Assembly: GCA_002319885.1 (NCBI GenBank)
Contig: DCFT01000079.1
Coordinates: forward strand, 1-64,000
Origin: Bacteroidales bacterium UBA1797
GTDB taxonomy: Bacteria; Bacteroidota; Bacteroidia; Bacteroidales; VadinHA17
Length of the DNA stretch: 64,000 nucleotides
Direction: 5' to 3'
Part shown: positions 35,614-44,332 of the stretch, in pieces
Numbering within the stretch: the first letter of the stretch is position 1
How the letters are laid out: each line of letters begins with the position of its first letter
The notes under the pieces: model-generated
Database searches by the model: none
Told to the model about the DNA's origin: nothing
What the model saw: only the letters and a program-made list of their open reading frames with translations
Program-made: the position numbers and the translations under genes

Positions 35614-37203
35614 TCATCTCATCTCATATATTCCAGGTTCTGCAGCATCACCAAGGGGTACGGAGTTTCCATAAAAATCTCTCAAAGGTTTCGTTAAATT
35701 CAGAATAAATTTAAGATCCAGTCCCTTATTTTTAAGTGGGGAATCGGGTTTTAATGTAAGACCGGCCAGATCAACCAATTCATATGGATCGGTGAGATGA
35801 GTAACAATAGGGCCTTTAAATTCAGGATCTTCCTGCATTCCGGCAAAATGACCCTCCAGCAATTCCTGACCTGTTGCATTAGCCCAATCAGTCAGGTTTT
35901 TGAAATCCATGAACCTGCTTTCACCACTGGTGTTCCACCAATCATTTCCAATAAATTTGCTTCCTTTCATTATTCCCGCGATTGGATGGTCATTTCCCAG
36001 AAAGATGTTATTACAGAACATAAAATCAAAATGTGCCGACGATTTTTCAAAACTGATTACAGGTGCACTCAAATTAAAAACTACGTTATTATATATCATG
36101 CAATTAGTCAATTGATGAACATTGTTTGATCCGTTCCATATAAAGAAACTACCGGCCCCGGCAGTAGATTGCGCATCATTTATACTTACACAGTAACGTA
36201 TTGTATTATTTGACCAGGCAGAGGCACCAGCATATTGAAATAGTCCATAACCTGCACCCTGGTTTTCGTACGACAGGCAATATTGAATCAACGAATTGGT
36301 TACACCTCCATCGAGATCAAATCCTCCGCCATCCTGTGCATCAGGTGATGTTTTGTTTCTATAACTTATACAATACTGGATTATTACATGATCACTTTCC
36401 CAGGTCCAGATTCCAACCGGGCCATTTCCCTTTCGTGGCATATCCCATCCATTGTTGGTAGCAGTGCAATGATCAATTGTCACACTGTCGGAAACGCCTG
36501 CAAGAATCCCGTTACCGCTATGATTGTTCAAGTTTGAAGGGTCTCCCGGATTGTTCTCAGCTTTACAGTCATGAATCATAATGTTACGTGAATTATTCCT
36601 TTCAGAACCCATGACATTTATACCGGAAAACCCGTTATTGGTAGCATTGACTCTTTCAACTTCAGTTCCAATGCAGTCATAAAGATCAACTCCTGACTTC
36701 TGAAAACCTTCTGCTTTTAGATTCTCTATCTTACAGTTACGGGAATGTGCGATAGACAAGCCATTGGCTATATTGCCATTCTTCCTGCCGTTACCCTTTA
36801 TATTCAGATCTTTAATCCATATATTACTACAGTTTTCAATTTTTATCGCTTCGCTGTTTCCTCCATTTATTATAGCTTTTTCATCACCCGAAGAATAGAT
36901 TTTTAAGGGATTTGAATTTTCACCCATAACACCACTCAATATTAAGGTGCCATCAAAAATCTGACCACCGGCGAAACAGATATCGGCAGACTTCCTCTGT
37001 AGCCGGAGATTAAGCTCTCTTAACGATTTTACAGGCTGCTTAACAGTTCCGGGGAAATTATCATTCCCGATAGTATTATTTATATAATATGTTTTTTCTG
37101 AGCCGGATGTACCAGCCATTGACAACTTCGTTTCAGATTTGAAAGATTTACAACTTAAAACAATTATGAAGGAAATTATCTGAAAAACTATTAATTTTTT
37201 CAT
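35614..37203 (-). CDS. Right-handed parallel beta-helix lipoprotein (polysaccharide lyase/hydrolase-like)
   Basis: About 529 residues from the ATG at 37201-37203, which opens a lipoprotein signal (MKKLIVFQIISFIIVLSC, Cys18). A longer frame from 37320 would overlap the upstream GH127 gene and hide the signal, so it is rejected. The mature protein begins with a TYYINNTIGNDNFPGT leader common to secreted beta-helix proteins, followed by about ten PbH1-type coils with Asn ladders (IKIENCSNIWIKDLNIKGNG, CTATNNGWD, NTIRYCVSINDAQ). The fold is shared by pectate lyases, GH28/GH43-like relatives and mannuronan epimerases; the catalytic residues are not evident, so the reaction is open. Its place in an arabinan operon suggests work on a pectic or arabinan substrate at the cell surface. 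Gap to GH127 is 59 bases. Confidence 0.8.
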   Translation of the reverse strand: MKKLIVFQIISFIIVLSCKSFKSETKLSMAGTSGSEKTYYINNTIGNDNFPGTVKQPVKSLRELNLRLQRKSADICFAGGQIFDGTLILSGVMGENSNPLKIYSSGDEKAIINGGNSEAIKIENCSNIWIKDLNIKGNGRKNGNIANGLSIAHSRNCKIENLKAEGFQKSGVDLYDCIGTEVERVNATNNGFSGINVMGSERNNSRNIMIHDCKAENNPGDPSNLNNHSGNGILAGVSDSVTIDHCTATNNGWDMPRKGNGPVGIWTWESDHVIIQYCISYRNKTSPDAQDGGGFDLDGGVTNSLIQYCLSYENQGAGYGLFQYAGASAWSNNTIRYCVSINDAQSTAGAGSFFIWNGSNNVHQLTNCMIYNNVVFNLSAPVISFEKSSAHFDFMFCNNIFLGNDHPIAGIMKGSKFIGNDWWNTSGESRFMDFKNLTDWANATGQELLEGHFAGMQEDPEFKGPIVTHLTDPYELVDLAGLTLKPDSPLKNKGLDLKFILNLTKPLRDFYGNSVPLGDAAEPGIYEMR

Positions 37204-37262
37204 CTCGTCCCAAAATGATAAGATTTTAAATTCCTTCGTCAGGGATGTGTCAGGTCTGATAG

Positions 37263-39254
37263 CTAGAATCTGGAAGTCGGCAACCAAACTCTCATTTGTC
37301 CTGCACCACGATTGTTCCAAAGAGCATATGGAATTAATTTAACTGTTATTTCTCCTGAAGCAAAAGAAGATCCGTGACCTTTCTCTACTTTATTATCAGG
37401 CGACATCATGTGCATTCCGCTCGTTTCAATCACCTGCGTACCGTCAAGAAGTGAAGGATCAAATTCAGTTCTGAAAGAAGCGTCTTTTTTTATGACTAAA
37501 TCCAGTACATTTCCGGTTGAAGACTCTGGCCATTCGGCACAGTAAATAACCGGTCCTCTCTGAAATGCTACTTTATCTTTGTCTTCTTTTACTCTTTCGT
37601 CAGCAACAACTTTGCGGACAGGCATTGGAAAATTAATTTCTACTTTATCTCCCTGTTCCCATTTCCTTGAAACAACAGCATATCCATCGGCTAGATTAAG
37701 GTCAGACTTATTACCATTAATCATTAAGGATACCTGGGCAGCATCATTATCAGTAAATTTATAAAGATCTCCGGGGAATGCTTCGTTCCGGGCCCAACCC
37801 GGAATTCTGATTTTCAAAATGAAATTACTTTTTGTTTCGGGATTAATAGTGATTTCAACTTTACCGTCCCATGGGAAGTTTGCTTTTTGAGTAACATGTA
37901 TATTTTTCTTGCCAAGAGTAATGTTTGCATCATCAGATATGAAGAGATTGATATAAAGCATTTTATCAGTTACAGCATAGATATACCCAGGGATCGCCGG
38001 AACAAACCTTGCGACATTTGAAGGGCAGCATGCACATCCGAACCATGCTTGCCGTTGTTGTTTTCCGTTTGATTCCAGGGGGTTAGGATAGAAAAACCTG
38101 TCTGCCGACAATGATACGCCGGCAAGCATTGAGTTGTATAAAGTTTTTTCAAGAATATCTATATACTTCGACTGGCCATTCAAAAGAAACATCCTCTGAT
38201 TAAAAAAGATATCCCCTATTGAAGCGCAAGTTTCGCAGTAAGCAGACATATTTGGTAGTTCAAAAGAATCAGCAAAACCTTCATTTCCACCATTAGCTCC
38301 TATCCCTCCGGTAATATACATTTTCCCATTAACAAGGTCTCCCCATATTTTAGTAATAGCATTAAGATAGGCATCATTATTCTCAATTGCAGCAATGTCA
38401 GCCATGCCTGAGTACATATATGTTGCTCTTACAGCATGGCCTTCCGCTTCTGTCTGATCAACGGGTCGCAGATTTGCCTGGTTGTATACCTGGCCTTTGG
38501 GGCCACGAATATCGAGAAAAAACTTTGCAAGATCGAGATATTTCTTCTCTCCTGTAACTCTATATAGTTTAACCAGACCCATTTCAATAACCTGGTGACC
38601 CGGATATACCTTAATCTTTTCAGTGCCGAAATCTTTATTTACAAGGTCAGCAGATTTTAATGCAATGTCGAGCAGAGTTCTTTTGCCTGTTGCCTGGTAG
38701 TGTGCAACAGCTGCCTCATAAAGATGTCCGAGATTATAAAGTTCGTGGCTTAGCACAGAATCCATTTCCCACCTGTTTTTTCCTGCCCACTCATGAAGAC
38801 CTGCTCCATTATGCTTCTCAGCAATTGTGCGGTTGGTATAAAGATAACCGTCGGGTTCCTGTGCCAACCCAATTTTTTGGATTAGAGTATCGATATACGC
38901 TTCCAGTTTCGGATCAGGAAATGTCTGAAGTGAATAGCTTGCACCTTCTATTATCTTATAAACATCCGAATCGTCGAAGGGGAAGATGGTTTGAAATTTG
39001 CCGGTATCAAGTCCAGCAGCAATTTCAAAATTCTTTACTCTTCCTGTCGATTCGCAATAGCCAAAAGCAATCGGAATTGTTACCGATGCATTCTTCTTAA
39101 TTCTTGGAGCCCAGAAATTATCAGTAAGCTTTACCGAGGTAAATGGAACAGGCTGGATAGGATAATCATCTCCTGAAGAAGGCTTTTTTGAACAGCCGGA
39201 AATCAGAAAAAATCCGGTGATAAATGCAATGAGTATCTTAAATAGTCTATTCAT
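37263..39254 (-). CDS. GH127 beta-L-arabinofuranosidase (DUF1680), lipoprotein
   Basis: A 663-residue envelope enzyme (ISGC lipobox near residue 21). The (alpha/alpha)6 barrel carries the zinc-thiolate site of GH127: Glu341 and Cys343 in YCETCAS, and Cys409-Cys410 in CACCPSNVARF, with the catalytic Cys in the latter pair. IKVYPGHQVIEMGLVKLYRVTG is another family block. It releases terminal beta-L-arabinofuranose, as found on arabinan side chains and hydroxyproline-linked arabinans of plant extensin. It follows the GH51 stop by only 6 bases, so the two enzymes, one for alpha- and one for beta-arabinofuranosides, are tightly co-expressed. The released L-arabinose enters the AraBDA route encoded upstream. 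Confidence 0.9.
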   Translation of the reverse strand: MNRLFKILIAFITGFFLISGCSKKPSSGDDYPIQPVPFTSVKLTDNFWAPRIKKNASVTIPIAFGYCESTGRVKNFEIAAGLDTGKFQTIFPFDDSDVYKIIEGASYSLQTFPDPKLEAYIDTLIQKIGLAQEPDGYLYTNRTIAEKHNGAGLHEWAGKNRWEMDSVLSHELYNLGHLYEAAVAHYQATGKRTLLDIALKSADLVNKDFGTEKIKVYPGHQVIEMGLVKLYRVTGEKKYLDLAKFFLDIRGPKGQVYNQANLRPVDQTEAEGHAVRATYMYSGMADIAAIENNDAYLNAITKIWGDLVNGKMYITGGIGANGGNEGFADSFELPNMSAYCETCASIGDIFFNQRMFLLNGQSKYIDILEKTLYNSMLAGVSLSADRFFYPNPLESNGKQQRQAWFGCACCPSNVARFVPAIPGYIYAVTDKMLYINLFISDDANITLGKKNIHVTQKANFPWDGKVEITINPETKSNFILKIRIPGWARNEAFPGDLYKFTDNDAAQVSLMINGNKSDLNLADGYAVVSRKWEQGDKVEINFPMPVRKVVADERVKEDKDKVAFQRGPVIYCAEWPESSTGNVLDLVIKKDASFRTEFDPSLLDGTQVIETSGMHMMSPDNKVEKGHGSSFASGEITVKLIPYALWNNRGAGQMRVWLPTSRF

Positions 39255-39260
39255 CTTGTG

Positions 39261-40829
39261 TTATTTTGTAAGCTCCAATACAACCACCGACTTGGATGGC
39301 ATTACAATACTCAATATTCCATCTTTCAGCGAAAATCCGTTAAAGACAACGGGTTTTACTGTTTCTGGTTTTTCAAAACTGTTGTATGAATTCATTTCAG
39401 GTGCAGTCAGCACTTCGCCTGTAACTTTTTTATAAGTGTCACCAATTACAGGACATGTTATTGTGATCTGTTTACCAGGGTTAAGGTTTGCAAGCGAGAT
39501 ATGAACTTTGCCCTCATTGTCAACTGATGCAGAGGCTGATATAGAGGGTATCTTTTTATTGCTAAAAGTATAATCCTCGCATTTAAGGTCAAGGTTTAAA
39601 AGCTTTGCTTCCTGGTGAATCCTAAACATTTTAAAGACCCAATAAGTTGGTGTAAGAACCATTTTATCATCCTTTGTAAGAATAACAGATTGAAGGACAT
39701 TAACCATTTGTGCTATGTTTGCAGCTTTCACTCTGTCGGCATGCTGATTGAATATATTCAGATGAATTGCAGCAGTTATGGCATCACGCATAGTATTCTG
39801 CTGATAAAGAAAGCTCGGGTTTGTTCCTGGTTCAACATTAAACCAGTTTCCCCATTCATCAACTACAAGTCCCTTTGTTTTCTCAGGGTCATAACGATCC
39901 ATGATGTCAGAATGTCCTTTAATTATGTTGTCCATCTGCAGATTTAGCCGAAATGTCTCGAACCATTCTCTCTCATCGAACTGAGTAGCCGAACCTTTAT
40001 AATTCCAACCATCAACAATTGAATAATAATGTATCGATAATCCCTGAAACATTGACCTCGAGCCTGCGTCTTTCATCAATGTTTCAGTCCATTCGAAATT
40101 GTAATCGGAAGGCCCGCAGGCAACTCTGTAAAGCTGATTTCCGGAGTAGTTGCCAAGGAATGTTGAATACTGTTTCATGGTGTTGGTGTAAAATTCAGCT
40201 GTCATATTTCCTCCGCAGCCCCAGTTTTCGTTTCCTATGGCAAAATATTTTACTTTCCAGGGTTTCTCCCGCCCATTTTCCTTCCTAAGGTTAGTCATTG
40301 GGCTTATTGCATCAGAAGTAAGATATTGAATCCAGTCAGACATCTCTTTTACTGACCCTGATCCGACATTACCGTTTATGTATGCGTCGCAGCCAAGCAG
40401 TTCGGTAAGCTTCATGAACTCATCAGTTCCAAAAGAATTATCCTCTGTAACACCTCCCCAGGTCGTGTTCACAATAGAAGCTCGTTTTTCTTTCGGACCA
40501 ATACCATCTTTCCAGTGGTATGTATCTGCAAAGCAACCTCCGGGCCATCTAAGGTTGGGAACTTTAATCTCACGAAGAGCAAACAGAACATCATTTCTGA
40601 TACCATAGGTATTCGGAATTTTAGAATCAGTACCTACCCACAGACCACCGTAGATACAGGCACCCAGGTGCTCTGAAAAATGTCCATAAATATCTTTACT
40701 GATAACAGGACCAGGATGATTTGCAACAATAACCATCTGGTTAACCTGTGCCTGATTTTCTTTCTGAGCATCGGACTGAGAACCGGCTATAAAGAATAAA
40801 AGAAATAAAAGAAAGATAGATTTTTTCAT
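39261..40829 (-). CDS. GH51 alpha-L-arabinofuranosidase
   Basis: A 522-residue secreted enzyme with signal peptide ending near SQSDAQ (about residue 22). The GH-A barrel has the acid/base Glu201 in AIGNENWG and the nucleophile Glu325 in LVVDEWGNWF; ISKDIYGHFSEHLG (about residues 43-56) and LRWPGGCFADTYHW are GH51 signatures. The C-terminal beta-sandwich is complete. It removes alpha-1,2/1,3/1,5-arabinofuranosyl units from arabinan or arabinoxylan fragments with retention. Many GH51 enzymes are cytoplasmic; the clear signal here places it in the periplasm. The gap upstream to araB (149 bases) carries a palindromic repeat. Confidence 0.92.
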   Translation of the reverse strand: MKKSIFLLFLLFFIAGSQSDAQKENQAQVNQMVIVANHPGPVISKDIYGHFSEHLGACIYGGLWVGTDSKIPNTYGIRNDVLFALREIKVPNLRWPGGCFADTYHWKDGIGPKEKRASIVNTTWGGVTEDNSFGTDEFMKLTELLGCDAYINGNVGSGSVKEMSDWIQYLTSDAISPMTNLRKENGREKPWKVKYFAIGNENWGCGGNMTAEFYTNTMKQYSTFLGNYSGNQLYRVACGPSDYNFEWTETLMKDAGSRSMFQGLSIHYYSIVDGWNYKGSATQFDEREWFETFRLNLQMDNIIKGHSDIMDRYDPEKTKGLVVDEWGNWFNVEPGTNPSFLYQQNTMRDAITAAIHLNIFNQHADRVKAANIAQMVNVLQSVILTKDDKMVLTPTYWVFKMFRIHQEAKLLNLDLKCEDYTFSNKKIPSISASASVDNEGKVHISLANLNPGKQITITCPVIGDTYKKVTGEVLTAPEMNSYNSFEKPETVKPVVFNGFSLKDGILSIVMPSKSVVVLELTK

Positions 40830-40902
40830 AGGAAGAAAAGTTTATATCTGGTAATTAATCCAACTTTATCCAATCTGTCAATTTGAGTGTTTCATTAAGC
40901 AT

Positions 40903-40975
40903 TCATTTGTGTCCCTTCGTGGTAAATAATTAACCAAAACAGATATTCAAATGACTTCACAAAGGACACAGAAGT
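40903..40975. repeat. Intergenic palindromic repeat, copy 4
   Basis: TTGTGTCCCTTCGTGGTAAATAATTAACC faces CTTCACAAAGGACACAGAAG. The two arms match the same word set as copy 3 (GTGTCC/GGACAC, CTTCGTGG). It lies between araB and the GH51 gene inside a presumed operon. Confidence 0.6.
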
Positions 40976-40978
40976 GTT

Positions 40979-42655
40979 TTAAAAAGTAAAATTTTCTTCA
41001 ACCAGTTTGCCAAGATACACATATTTTCTAAAGAGAGTCTCATACTTTTCAGCTCTGACAGGATCAGGCCGATACTCTTTTTCAAAACCGCCGCCCATGG
41101 CTTTCTGTGCTGATGGAATGTCTTCATAGATTCCGGCCACAACCGACGCAGACATTGCTGAACCCAGAGCACAGGTCTGCTCGGATGCGGCAACTTTGAT
41201 AGGCATATTGAGAACATCTGCAACTATTTGCATTACAAAAGGGTTTTTCTTTGCAACACCTCCTATTGCTATCACTCCGTCAATACGGATACCTTCAGAG
41301 ATAAAACGTTCATTAATCAGCTTTGATCCAAAAGCTGTTGCCTCTACAAGTGCTTTAAAGATCCTGGGTGCATCAGACCCCAGTGATAAACCTGTAATTG
41401 CGCCTTTAAGAGCCTGATTTGCATCGGGCGTACGTCTGCCATTCATCCAGTCAAGAGCAATGACAGATGTTTCTTCGATGGGTAATGATTCTGCCTGTTT
41501 ACTTAATTCTGAAATTAACTTATCAGCAACTTCTCCTGTTATCTTTTCCTTTGATTTTACATCGAGCCAGCTCATCTCAGAAATAATATTATTTACCGGC
41601 CACATTAATAATTTGCCAAACCATGCATAAATATCTCCAAACGCTGATTGTCCTGCTTCGAGACCAACCATCCCAGGAATTATTGATCCGTTCACCTGGC
41701 CACAGATTCCGGCGACAAGCTTATTCCCAACTTCATTATGAGGTGCAACGATCATATCGCAGGTTGAAGTTCCCATTACTTTTACCAGTTGATAAGGTTT
41801 TATCTCACCTCCGACTGCACCTGTGTGAGCATCAAAAGTACCGGCACCAATTTTTACATCAGTTGACAGACCTAGTCGTGCTGCCCATTCAGGAGAAAGA
41901 CTGCCAACTACTGTCTCACTGGTATATGTTTGAGTGTAAAGTCTTTCTCTGAGACCTGATAGTAAGGGATCGAGTTTTACAAGAAACCTTTCATCGGGCA
42001 ATCCGTTAAAATCATCATGCCACATCGCTTTATGTCCTGCTGCACAACGACTTCTTTTCAATTGAAGAGGATTCGTATTGCCTGTCAGCAACCCTGGTAT
42101 CCAGTCGCAGTGCTCAACCCATGACCAGGCATTTTCTCTTACAATTTCACTAGTACGCAGAACATGCAATATTTTGGCCCAGAACCATTCCGATGAATAA
42201 ATTCCACCTTCAAATTTTGTAAAATCAATGCCACCCCAGGTCTTTGCAAGGTCATTGATCTCGCCCGCTTCTCCGACAGCCGTATGATCTTTCCATATCA
42301 CGAACATAGCATCGGGATTATTCTCAAAATCTTTTTTTAAGGAAAGAGGTGTTCCATCCTTATCGACAGCCACAGGTGTAGAACCGGTAGTATCTATATT
42401 AATTCCTGCGATGTTTCCTGTAACCTCCTCACTTAAACCTGAAAGAGCACCTCTCACAGATTGTTCGAGACCCTCAATATAATCCAGAGGATGTTGGCGG
42501 AACTGATTTATTAAAGGGTTGCAAAAGAGGCCTTTCTTCCATCGCGGATACTCAAATACGGAACTGCCCAGTATTTCTCCATTAGTTGTATCAACAACAA
42601 CTGAACGGACAGAGTCAGTACCGTAATCAATCCCGATAACATATTTTTTTGCCAT
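40979..42655 (-). CDS. araB: Ribulokinase
   Basis: A 558-residue FGGY carbohydrate kinase. YVIGIDYGTDSVRSVVVD (residues 4-21) is the phosphate-1 loop; the conserved GTFDAHTGAVGG block and MGTSTCDMIVAP with the ATP-binding KVMGTST are ribulokinase-type, and AIGGVAKKNPFVMQIVAD is the adenosine motif. It phosphorylates L-ribulose to L-ribulose 5-phosphate with ATP in the cytoplasm. It is in the ara run after araD, with a 179-base gap that contains a palindromic repeat. The length is in the usual range for AraB. Because araA and araD lie in the same run, the substrate assignment is firm. Confidence 0.95.
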   Translation of the reverse strand: MAKKYVIGIDYGTDSVRSVVVDTTNGEILGSSVFEYPRWKKGLFCNPLINQFRQHPLDYIEGLEQSVRGALSGLSEEVTGNIAGINIDTTGSTPVAVDKDGTPLSLKKDFENNPDAMFVIWKDHTAVGEAGEINDLAKTWGGIDFTKFEGGIYSSEWFWAKILHVLRTSEIVRENAWSWVEHCDWIPGLLTGNTNPLQLKRSRCAAGHKAMWHDDFNGLPDERFLVKLDPLLSGLRERLYTQTYTSETVVGSLSPEWAARLGLSTDVKIGAGTFDAHTGAVGGEIKPYQLVKVMGTSTCDMIVAPHNEVGNKLVAGICGQVNGSIIPGMVGLEAGQSAFGDIYAWFGKLLMWPVNNIISEMSWLDVKSKEKITGEVADKLISELSKQAESLPIEETSVIALDWMNGRRTPDANQALKGAITGLSLGSDAPRIFKALVEATAFGSKLINERFISEGIRIDGVIAIGGVAKKNPFVMQIVADVLNMPIKVAASEQTCALGSAMSASVVAGIYEDIPSAQKAMGGGFEKEYRPDPVRAEKYETLFRKYVYLGKLVEENFTF

Positions 42656-42720
42656 GTCTTATAAATATTATTAATTCTCTTAGCTCTGTAAAGTCCCACT
42701 GACTTTTAAAAAAAAATCCA

Positions 42721-42808
42721 TTAACCACAAAGGGCTCAAAGGTTAACACAAAGATCACAAAGAAAAGCTATGTGTGCTTTGAGCCTTCCTCGTGCCCTTC
42801 GTGGTTAA
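42721..42808. repeat. Intergenic palindromic repeat, copy 5
   Basis: TTAACCACAAAGGGCTCAAAGG (about 42721-42742) pairs with the arm ending GCCCTTCGTGGTTAA (42794-42808). Outer eight bases pair perfectly and the inner part imperfectly, with central CACAAAG words. It lies between araD and araB. Confidence 0.65.
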
Positions 42809-42834
42809 AGGTTTTTTAAAGAGCATATTTTAAA

Positions 42835-43533
42835 TTACTTTTTATCTTGTCCATAATAAGCATTATTCCCATGTTTCCTTTTAAAATGCTTATCGAGCAG
42901 GAACTGGCTAATCGGTTCAGTTTTGCCAAGCAGAACAGTATAAAAAGCCATCTTAGCTATCTCCTCCAGAGCAACAGCATTATATACTGCTGCATCAGCA
43001 TCCGATCCCCAGCAAAAAGGGCCATGGCCATTAACCAAAACTGAAGGAACAGTCATTGGATCGGTAGTCGTCAGACTTTCAATAATAATTTTCCCAGTAT
43101 TGATTTCATAATCAGCTTCTGTTTCTATCCGGGTAAGTAATCTTGTGCATGGAACTTCCCCGGAAAAGTGATCGGCATGAGTCGTTCCAAAAGGTGGTAT
43201 CGATCTGCCAGCCTGTGCCCATGATGTTGCATAAGAAGAATGGGTATGCACTATGCCTCCCAGTGATAAGTAAGTCTTGTATAGCAACAGGTGAGTTGGA
43301 GCATCAGTTGAAGGCTTAAATTTTCCTTCCACAATCTTTCCTTCATAATCGATGATAACCATATCTTCAGGTTTCATCGACTCGTAGCTAACTCCTGATG
43401 GTTTTATAACTATCAGGCCGCTTTCCTTATCTCTTCCACTTACATTACCCCATGTGTGAATAACCAATCCCCTTGCTACCAGTTCAAGATTGGCTTTGAA
43501 AACCTTGATTTTTAATTCCTCAAGCATATACAT
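42835..43533 (-). CDS. araD: L-ribulose-5-phosphate 4-epimerase
   Basis: A 232-residue class II aldolase-fold enzyme. VIHTWGNVSGRD is the phosphate-binding loop; HTHSSYATSWAQAG supplies two zinc-binding His, and the third is in NGHGPFCWG. GTTHADHF and the C-terminal HGNNAYYGQ tail with catalytic Tyr are AraD-specific rather than fuculose aldolase. It converts L-ribulose 5-phosphate to D-xylulose 5-phosphate, the last step before the pentose phosphate pathway, in the cytoplasm. Starts at ATG 43531-43533; MLEELK two codons later is equally plausible. It directly follows araR (45-base gap). Confidence 0.95.
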   Translation of the reverse strand: MYMLEELKIKVFKANLELVARGLVIHTWGNVSGRDKESGLIVIKPSGVSYESMKPEDMVIIDYEGKIVEGKFKPSTDAPTHLLLYKTYLSLGGIVHTHSSYATSWAQAGRSIPPFGTTHADHFSGEVPCTRLLTRIETEADYEINTGKIIIESLTTTDPMTVPSVLVNGHGPFCWGSDADAAVYNAVALEEIAKMAFYTVLLGKTEPISQFLLDKHFKRKHGNNAYYGQDKK

Positions 43534-43578
43534 TTAACTTTAGGCATTCCAAACTCCTTAAACTTCAGGTACTTATTT

Positions 43579-44301
43579 CTAATTTACATCCATATTGAAG
43601 TAGAACCCATTCTCTTTTAATCTCTTGTAAGTGTCTTCATTAAATTTATAATAATAGGCACCTTTTTTTGAAGTCTCGCTCTCTTTTTCATCCAGTTTTT
43701 CCAGTATACCCATCGACAGTATCTTCTTCCTGAAATTTCTTTTATCAACTTTCCTCTGATAAATAGCTTCATAAAGATCCTGAAGCTGAACAAGTGTGAA
43801 TTTATCAGGTAAAAGCTCAAAACCAACAGGTTTGAACATAACCTGATTCTGGAGATCCCTAAGGGCCCTGTTAACCATTAAAGGATGATCAAAGATCAGA
43901 TCGGGTAATTTCGCCAGGGAACACCAGCTCACTCCGTTCTCCTCTGCAAGATCTTTATCGATATCTGTTATAGGGATAAGTGCAAAGTAGGCAACTGAAA
44001 TTACTCTGCTTCCCGGATCGCGATCGGTTTCTCCATAAGTAAAAGACTGTTTCATATATACAGGGTCGAGACCTGTTAGTTTCCTGAGAATTCTGCTGGC
44101 TGCGGCGTCGAGACTCTCATTATTGTCGACAAATCCACCGGCGAGAGACCATTTCCCTTTAGCCGGTTCAAACATCCGTTTAAATAGAAGAAGCTTTATT
44201 TCTTTTTCAAGAATATCGTACCCAAAGATGATACAATCAACTGCTACAAGATGTCTGGATTTATCAGAATAAACTTTCATCTTCCACGGAAAAGGTTCCA
44301 T
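43579..44301 (-). CDS. araR: NUDIX-type transcriptional regulator AraR
   Basis: A 240-residue protein: NUDIX-like domain (about residues 17-150) followed by a winged-helix C-terminal domain (about 155-240). The NUDIX box is degenerate (GGFVDNNESLDAAASRILRK, lacking the full REUxEE catalytic set), as in regulators that bind rather than hydrolyse ligands. HLVAVDCIIFGYDILEKEIKLLLFKR and the Tyr-rich tail GAYYYKFNEDTYKRL match the Bacteroides AraR/NrtR-like regulators of arabinose use. It is encoded between araA and araD, so it very probably controls this locus, with L-arabinose as inducer. Start could also be the internal Met8. The operator is unproven; candidates are given near 47.6 kb. Confidence 0.88.
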   Translation of the reverse strand: MEPFPWKMKVYSDKSRHLVAVDCIIFGYDILEKEIKLLLFKRMFEPAKGKWSLAGGFVDNNESLDAAASRILRKLTGLDPVYMKQSFTYGETDRDPGSRVISVAYFALIPITDIDKDLAEENGVSWCSLAKLPDLIFDHPLMVNRALRDLQNQVMFKPVGFELLPDKFTLVQLQDLYEAIYQRKVDKRNFRKKILSMGILEKLDEKESETSKKGAYYYKFNEDTYKRLKENGFYFNMDVN

Positions 44302-44332
44302 CAGATTAAGAAAAAGTAACTACTTCCTATAA

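Noticed and set aside
37204..37320. N-terminal extension of the beta-helix protein
   Set aside because: It would overlap the GH127 coding end and displace the lipoprotein signal; the ATG at 37201-37203 explains the signal peptide.
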